Source: Serpula lacrymans var. lacrymans S7.9 (Eukaryota; Basidiomycota; Agaricomycetes; Boletales; Serpulaceae). Taken from it: a stretch of 64,000 nt of DNA. The position numbers were made by a program, and so were the translations under genes. The notes under the pieces were generated by a model that was given only the letters and a program-made list of their open reading frames with translations, ran no database searches and was not told the origin of the DNA. The stretch lies in assembly GCF_000218685.1 (NCBI RefSeq), contig NW_006763290.1:1988871-2052870 (forward strand), in the 5' to 3' direction. Positions within the stretch are counted from its first letter, which is position 1, and each line of letters starts with the position of its first letter. Shown in pieces: positions 57,984 to 64,000 of the stretch.

Positions 57984-58024
57984 AAGCTCTCATGGTGTAG
58001 TGGATAAATGTGATGTGTGGCTAT
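57984..58024 (+). repeat. tRNA box A-like fragment
   Basis: CTCATGGTGTAGTGGATAAA resembles the 5' half of a tRNA. The same motif (CATGGGTGTAGTGGATAAG) appears at 58260 after an LTR-A remnant. Confidence 0.45.
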
Positions 58025-58050
58025 AGGTTGCTTAGTCACCCAAGAGCTGA

Positions 58051-58259
58051 CTAGCTGATGATGTCACGGGGCACAGCCCGTGTGACCAGCTCCACTGTGT
58101 GAGAGAGTTGTATCTAAAAATAAGGAAAGGCAGTGTAGCGCGAGAAAGAGGAGTTTGAACAAAAGGGAAAGTGCCGCACGGCACATTGTGTGAAAACTAC
58201 AGAAAAAGGTTAAAGAGGAGAATAAAAATTGAAGGTCCAAAAATTGTGTTATTGTAACA
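58051..58259 (+). repeat. LTR-A, 5'-truncated
   Basis: It matches LTR-A from GCTGATGATGTCA to GTAACA. The first half is missing. Confidence 0.85.
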
Positions 58260-58353
58260 CATGGGTGTAGTGGATAAGTGCTCTGGTATGTATATGCTTA
58301 GTAAGCTCAAAAAATTAGTTAACATGTGGTTGTGGGTTCAATTCCCACAGCAC
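58260..58353 (+). tRNA. tRNA-like sequence with long middle part
   Basis: Box A TGTAGTGGATAAG, and a T arm that pairs fully (GTGGG-TTCAATT-CCCAC) at 58332-58348. The spacing is longer than in a plain tRNA and the acceptor stem is not convincing, so a tRNA-derived repeat or a pseudo-tRNA is more likely. Confidence 0.35.
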
Positions 58354-58516
58354 ATTTTGTGCTGTCAGCCACAGTCTTGCTATATGAACTGTAGGAGCTA
58401 TATGAACTATAGGCAGCTATCAGAGCTGGTATAATAGGGACTTGTCTACACCAACCATACCAGCTATACCAGTCATCAAAGCCCTTGTAGATCTATAAGG
58501 GCTATAATAGCTATCT

Positions 58517-58531
58517 GGGGTTTTCCTGATG
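58517..58531 (-). repeat. Inverted Plavaka-like terminus
   Basis: GGGGTTTTCCTGATG is the inverse of the CATCAGGAAAAACCC start at 57460. The two may bound a non-autonomous element of about 1.07 kb. Confidence 0.5.
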
Positions 58532-59007
58532 TCAAGCATTGGCCAATGCTATTGTGCATGGGTACCGAACCCAGCCTACAGTGGAGACAACCATATGTTA
58601 CCAAAAATATAAATGTTGTGGGTACAATATTCAGCTGCATTTGGAGAAGTGGGAGGAGGAGGATGGAAGAAAGGCTCATCAATGCCGTATGGATTGAAAC
58701 TGTCCTCGCGTCCTATACAGCTTATTAGATGAAGGGTGCATGTTCGTGAAATTCAGACCTCACCTGAAGGACACCACTCCATTAGAGTTGGGTGTGGTGT
58801 GGTACCCCGGAGGGGAGCATTGAAAGGGAGAATACAAGATGTTGAAGCCATTCATAACATTCTGTGGAGGAAGATCTCTCTATAATAACTGATCTGTTTC
58901 ATAAGATATAGTTTTATAGATTGTATGAGTATTTGTACCGAGATAGAGGATAAGTAAAGATCAGTTTGGAGAATTGTACATTTGTTGTGTTCAAGTGTCA
59001 ATCTCAG

Positions 59008-59270
59008 CTATATTGCAAATTTGGATCTAAATTGTTCGCTGAGATGACTATCAATTTTGTTGGCAGAGAAGGATTGAAGGATGGTTGCTCCAGAAAAAGA
59101 GCAAGCACGGGATAACATGACATAGGCGCTTTGTAGCGATGCACAGATCGACAACAACTTTAGACAATGAGTGCCCTTGGACATTATAACCAGTAAAAAC
59201 ATAAGCTGGTCATAAAGGCAATTGAGAGCAACAAATGTTAAATTTTTTTGCCGCTGTCTATAGAATCTTT
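59008..59270 (-). pseudogene. PIF1/Helitron helicase C-terminal fragment
   Basis: LQSAYVMLSRACSFSGATIL is the conserved last motif of Helitron-type helicases, followed by KIDSHLSEQFRSKFA. It is similar to but distinct from the copy at 38426-38641. Only about 65 residues remain. Confidence 0.65.
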
Positions 59271-59526
59271 GAACTGAAAGCTAGATGTTGTGGGAAAAAT
59301 GGGAACAATGTCAAGATGCCAGCCAGGTGATTGATAGTGTTACACTTGATAGCAACATTTTTGGTTACAACCACACACATTTTCAATGACAGAGGAAGAC
59401 ACCCTAAACTGTCATTGGACACACTGGAAGGTATCAAGCAAATTCTCTCAAGTCGAGGGGTAAGTTAACTTTGTCTTTTTTATCATGCAAGTAGTAGATG
59501 TGCCATTTGTTCTTGGTAGCATCTGC

Positions 59527-60060
59527 AATATATGTTTGTTATATAAGAAGCATGTGTTTACGTTATTACAGCATTCGTTTGCCAAAGGAATCCTTCTCCC
59601 GCGCCTGTTCCCGTGCCCTGAGGGACCGATTGCTACATTGCTAGCATAGGCTGTCATATACTAAACAGAATGCCAGAATTGATGATATAAAGCAAAGCTG
59701 TTGTGCTGCTATCTGAGTCGATCAGAGCCAACAAACTGAATTAGATGTTGTATATCATAAATTCACACAGAGAATATAAACCTTTGTTTTACGGTCAATC
59801 AGGATGATGCTTCATGTAGATATTTCAGGGTAGATAGTGTAGAAATTATATTATGTAAGCGAACTTCGGAGCTTTCGCCTGAAGTTTTACTCTGTGATTA
59901 CAACCGGCCTTTTGTGGCTATCATTGTCTTTCACATGATATTTACATATGTTTGTTATATAAGAAGCATGTATTTACGTTGCTACGGCATTCGTTTGCCA
60001 AAGGAATCCTTCTCCTGCGCCTATTCCCGCGCCCCGAGGGACTGTATATCCCACAGATAG
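59527..60060. repeat. Repeat Q (two copies) with repeat R between
   Basis: Repeat Q (TATGTTTGTTATATAAGAAG through CATTCGTTTGCCAAAGGAAT and CGCGCC) occurs at about 59531-59627 and 59947-60044. Repeat R copy 2 lies at 59838-59941 directly before the second Q. Confidence 0.7.
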
Positions 60061-60938
60061 TGCTATGTAAGAGCATATTTAGGCTTATCGTACCTTCACC
60101 ATTTTCATGATGTATGTTTGACAATGTCTGATATGGACTAACTAGATTGTTTTGCATCATATATTGAGGTCAATTGTCTGACAGTCTTATTGGGCCCAAT
60201 GGGGGCAAATATGCAAGACTCGATTTTTCCGACACTTATAAAACCTTACCATAAAGTTCAGATTTCATTAATGATTACACCGGGGGGAAACTTCAGCCAT
60301 TCCAGCCTGAGGTGCCTTTCAAATGACTTTTGCAAGGCTTAGTCGCTAACGAAGGATGTAAAAACAAGGCAAACTCCTCGCTCAACGAAAACACTGAACC
60401 TCACCTCAAATTTCGTCGTGCGACGTTTCGCATGGCTGACCTGGCCTGCTTGTGATTAGTGAAATGAGAAATTATTTGTAGTAAACCTCCAAGTGTTCAT
60501 TGCGACAATAAAAAAAGAATAACTCCATTTAAAACGTAGTGTCAGAGAAAATAGTAGATCATGGGGTCGAAGAGATCATGAAGATATATTGCAGATGATA
60601 CTACGAAATTAAGGCGGGAGGGGAAATGGGCGACGAAGAGATAGCGAGATAATATACTGGAGATATAACTGAATTGGTGGTAGTATGGATCGTACATCCA
60701 TCAACGGTACGGCATACAGTAACACGACGTCTGTGGACACAGGACTGACTTTACAACGAGTGGATGATGTCAGAGAGGACCGTCGATGCTAGCTTAATAA
60801 CTGCAAGATGGCAGTGTAAGTCATGCAACCAAGGTTCGTTGTAAGAGCCTGAATTGTGGCACAAACCGAGGTTGTATGTGAGAAATGGCGGGCGTGTCTA
60901 CGGCACGATAAATGATAAGAGAGTTGGTTTGACGGGGC
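60061..60938. other. No gene seen
   Basis: Intergenic. Nothing recognised on either strand. Confidence 0.45.
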
Positions 60939-61154
60939 TCAAGAATTGAGTGAGGACGAGCTGAGGGCCTTTTTCTTTTGTTCCTCTTCTCTTTTTGCAG
61001 CTTTTGCCCTCGCCTTCTCTTCTGCAACTCTACGAGACTCTGTCCAAAGCCTGAGAGTATAATCATGTAAGGATTGGGAATATAATACGAAAGGGTCGGG
61101 TTCGTGGTCAGAAGAATAGGCAGAAGCAGACACGGAAGGAGCACTAGAAAGCAT
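60939..61154 (-). CDS. Small hypothetical protein, 71 residues
   Basis: Single-exon ORF, MLSSAPSVSASAYSSDHEPD at the start, then DPFVLYSQSLHDYTLRLW and a Lys/Glu/Ala-rich helix (VAEEKARAKAAKREEEQKKK) with a Ser-rich tail. No membrane segment or known domain. The composition looks like a real small soluble protein rather than a transposon piece, but I cannot name it. Confidence 0.45.
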   Translation of the reverse strand: MLSSAPSVSASAYSSDHEPDPFVLYSQSLHDYTLRLWTESRRVAEEKARAKAAKREEEQKKKALSSSSLNS

Positions 61155-61479
61155 TGAAAGATTGAACAGAAAGGTGGATAGATAGATTTAGTCACTGACG
61201 AAGAAATAGACCATGGACAAAAAGAGAAGCGGGAAAGTTTATAAGTCTATGGGGAGGTCATTTGGGGGTCCGGATCAGTGGACCGCCGTGGTGGCTTTGC
61301 CAACTTTGCTTGACTTGGCGTAGAAACATCCTCCGGCAGCTTCACCTGGTTACCAAGCCGTGCCGCTTGTTTCATCCGTATGTTTAACATGTTGCGACTT
61401 GAAGGCCTATTCTCTATGGCACAGCCCAGCACACTGGCAGGGAAAAACATATTACAACGCACCCGCTGTTCCAGACAGT

Positions 61480-61770
61480 GTCCCACATACAGCATCACCA
61501 ATTTCTGTCAATTCCAACTCTGATTCTGACTGTGGATATGAGGGTGGTGTCAATTGCATCTGGTATGATTCAGGTAGTGACTATGAACCTTCCGATGATG
61601 AAGGACTGTCGGTTGATGCACAGCTGCAAGTGAAGAAATTCGGCTCAACACAATACAAATCACACAGACACATTGTTAGTATTATGCATTCACATCTCTT
61701 ATATCTTTCTTTCTACCTATGTTTGCAGACTTCATTCTATCTTGTCCGCTTTTCTAGCATTACCTAATAC
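61480..61770 (+). pseudogene. Acidic unknown coding remnant
   Basis: The frame reads SPISVNSNSDSDCGYEGG, then CIWYDSGSDYEPSDDEG, followed by a putative intron and YKSHRHI. Similar acidic Cys-Gly proteins are linked with transposons in mushrooms, in my recollection. No domain. Confidence 0.35.
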
Positions 61771-62894
61771 ATAATTTCCCACGGTTACACCAAAAACTCG
61801 TAGATTTCCATTCTAGAGCCTCAGTCTTTTACACACAGACTGAGGTATGTTATTTCATTATAGTCACAACAACATTTACTTACATCTACCATAGCATTTA
61901 ACATTATCCTTACAGGTAGATATCAATACAGTCCTTTACACACAGACTGAGCATTTAACATTATCCTTACAGAGTTTATATCAGCTATCACACATCCCAG
62001 AGACAGTCACACAGGCTTTTGACCAGCAGTATACCTGTTATGTACCAGAGCGCCAATTTGGGGGTTAGCAAATCATTATCTCCCTCAATTTAGACCTAAT
62101 TAGAAAATCCTTTTGAGGTTTTGTTCCCCTCATCAAAAGGAGCATTTTCCCGAAAGGAATAAGAAAATGGGAAAAAGTTGAAGGTAGCAAAATTTGCGGC
62201 CTCTAAGTGAACCACACCATAGACGCGTTATTTCCCCACTGATGCACCTCTAATAAGAGGTGTTTCCGCGCCTCTTTTATTATACCTTGATTAATTTGAG
62301 GCCTTAGAAAACTGTGATAAGTGGGATAACAGACACACACAAAGCCAAATAGACATATACAGGTCAGACTATATGAGAAATCCAAATATAGTTTCCACAA
62401 ACATGTGAGACCAAGTACTCGTGAAAATCAGCAATAGACGTAGGGATATGTGGGTTTCACCACGAAATCTGGTGGTTGTCAGGTAGGTGGTGATTGCTAG
62501 GTAATTTTCAGTCACCATCTAAATGCGTGATACTCAGCCATTTAGTCCGATTATTCCTGCCAAACCTTTGGTACACATAGCAAAAACAGGCAGTGTGTAT
62601 CTACACTGGAATGGGTAACAATCACCACTTGTATCAACAATATTATACTGCGGAGAGGATCATTGAATATACACAGTATTTATTATGCTTATCACCACTT
62701 GATTGTATTTCTAGTCAATTATGACTATGAATACATCAAAAAGCCTACTCAACCCAATTATATTAGTGTGATCAACATAGCTAGTTGACAGAATTAAAGC
62801 TGTACACAGCATGAGCTAGACTTCCACTCCTGTCAATTATTGCCCACCTATTGCCCACTTGCACTCTCCCCACAGCGCATTGCAGGCATGATAT
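61771..62894. repeat. Intergenic; second copy of the dispersed repeat of 20.98 kb
   Basis: 62225-62310 matches 20977-21090. No gene found. A TTTACACACAGACTGAG motif occurs twice (about 61829 and 61933). Confidence 0.55.
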
Positions 62895-63122
62895 TGATAA
62901 AATTGGATAATGGCCAGACCAGGGATTGAACCTGGAATCTTCTGGATACATGCCAGCTGCTCTACCAATTGAGCTATATGGCCAAGGTCATACAATACAG
63001 GATCTTAAACATGACATGCAACCACGGACGTCTTACACAGTATAGCTGCTGCATACTGGATTGGCTTACAAATCAGAGGTATTATCCTATGGGGTATTGG
63101 TATGTCAGAGTATATTCTAACA
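62895..63122 (-). repeat. Solo LTR-C with tRNA-like sequence
   Basis: 228 bp, minus orientation, flanked by GATAT (62890-62894, 63123-63127), an exact 5-bp duplication. It is the second copy of the LTR at 9733-9960. Confidence 0.92.
62911..62983 (-). tRNA. tRNA-like sequence inside solo LTR-C
   Basis: Same 73-base cloverleaf as at 9872-9944. The acceptor stem pairs better here (GGCCATA with TCTGGCC), so the fold has been kept or started out stronger. Same atypical loop CATGTAT with A at position 33. Confidence 0.55.
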
Positions 63123-63127
63123 GATAT

Positions 63128-63772
63128 ATCTACCACCTCCTATGGGCCCAACTTTGAGTAGTATGGTACTTCTCTTGAATCCATTGCATGAATTATACAG
63201 CTTTTCATGACAGCCAGAATTATCTTAGTAGGATTGTTTACACCCGGGGAACAATACCACAACAATATATTGTAGTTGGCCGGAAAAAGGATTTTTTTCA
63301 AATTCTGATAAGTGGTCAGGCAAATTTTGATACTAGTATCTTAAATATCAATGTTGTGAGCTTTTTGCTCTGGATCCGCTAAATACTAAGTAGCTGATTC
63401 AAAACACTTACTGTTTGTATTTCACTACCCAGTCTGAAAAATCATACAGATAGATTTGAGGTCTTGTGTGGATAATTTAAATTGAAGACATAGATGCAAC
63501 ATTAGTATTGATATTTCTGGGATATTTCCTGACACCAGAATCAAAAATGCATACAGGATGAAGACTGCAGTCAGAAAAATATCATAAGCATGCACCCCAA
63601 CAACCAATACAAGCATCTATATTCTTCTAAGAATTGTATCTCCGGAGGTAGATTGAAATTGTAGACTATAATTGGCCATGTAGTAGATTTCCTTTGATGA
63701 AATGGTGCAAATCCGTCTGTTGAAAGTCCCAGTGCAATATTCTGCAAGTCTGAGAAATACTCGTGTGATAGC
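63128..63772. other. No gene seen
   Basis: AT-rich, only short frames on both strands. Confidence 0.45.
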
Positions 63773-63875
63773 TGTTACAACCAAGAGTTTGTATACTCTG
63801 GTGCACAACTCAGACAATCTTTGAGTGAAGTGAGTGGCCTTTCAGATAGGACTGAGTTTGTTGTGGGTAAACAAC
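63773..63875 (+). repeat. LTR-A, 5' part, cut by another LTR-A
   Basis: TGTTACAACCAAGAG to GGGTAAACAAC, where a second LTR begins. Confidence 0.85.
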
Positions 63876-64000
63876 TGTAACAACCAAGAGTTAGTTACTC
63901 TGGCGCACACAGGAACACACTATAAAGGTAGTGGAAGATGGGGAGTGGGTACCCCTTGGGCTGCAGTGAGTTAGTTGGTATACAACAGGAGGACTCGCTG
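63876..64000 (+). repeat. LTR-A copy nested in LTR-A, runs off the window
   Basis: It begins TGTAACAACCAAGAGTTAG and reaches CAGGAGGACTCGCTG at the window end. Its remaining part, and whether internal Gypsy sequence follows, cannot be seen. Confidence 0.85.

Noticed and set aside
1..64000. CRISPR array, prokaryotic operons or ribosome binding sites
   Set aside because: The sequence is eukaryotic (introns, Gypsy/Copia elements). No regular spaced direct repeats are present. TTG or GTG starts in bacterial style were not used.

Overview
The window looks like repeat-rich nuclear DNA of a basidiomycete fungus, most likely a mushroom-forming Agaricomycete. The evidence is short GT..AG introns of about 37-57 bases, a ribosomal protein eS28 gene split into four exons, and a transposon set I associate with that group: Plavaka-type (CACTA-like) transposases, fungal IS630/Tc1-like transposases, chromodomain Gypsy elements, Copia elements, a LINE with an RNase H domain and Helitron-type PIF1 helicases. 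No species can be named. Labels such as LTR-A, LTR-C and Copia-1 are my own.

Only two genes look like clean host genes: an eight-exon multi-pass membrane protein (19128-20726, +) and RPS28/eS28 (55489-55854, -). A 71-residue ORF (60939-61154, -) is a possible third. Almost everything else is mobile DNA in layers. 1-9402: a decayed Gypsy element (Gypsy-1, - strand), its 3' LTR broken by a 5'-truncated Copia (Copia-1 copy 1). 9403-13590: a pogo-like transposase ORF split by a Copia element whose two LTRs belong to different families. 14091-18951: a DNA transposon with inverted repeats of roughly 200 bp and a 9-bp target duplication, holding an IS630/Tc1-like transposase and a convergent gene of unknown function, itself hit by a MITE and by a solo LTR that carries another solo LTR.

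22.4-29.8 kb holds KDZ-like, Plavaka and LINE remnants. 30.5-40 kb holds a DUF6698-like gene, a nucleotidyltransferase-like gene and a PIF1/Helitron helicase. 40-42.7 kb is a second chromodomain Gypsy. 45.4-53.0 kb is a decayed gene hit twice by the same Copia family, once leaving a solo LTR and once an almost complete element. After RPS28 the right end is fragments of Copia, Plavaka, Helitron and LTRs.

Many insertions can be proved from the sequence because exact 5-bp target duplications flank them: GTTGA, CATGG, CTAGT, GAAAC, ACCAG, GGAAG, GATAT, GATAC. Relative ages can be read from the nesting. Two features stand out: LTRs that contain a tRNA-like sequence (LTR-C twice, and a further tRNA-like insert in Gypsy-2), and the 14-19 kb transposon, whose transposase type and target duplication length do not fit each other.
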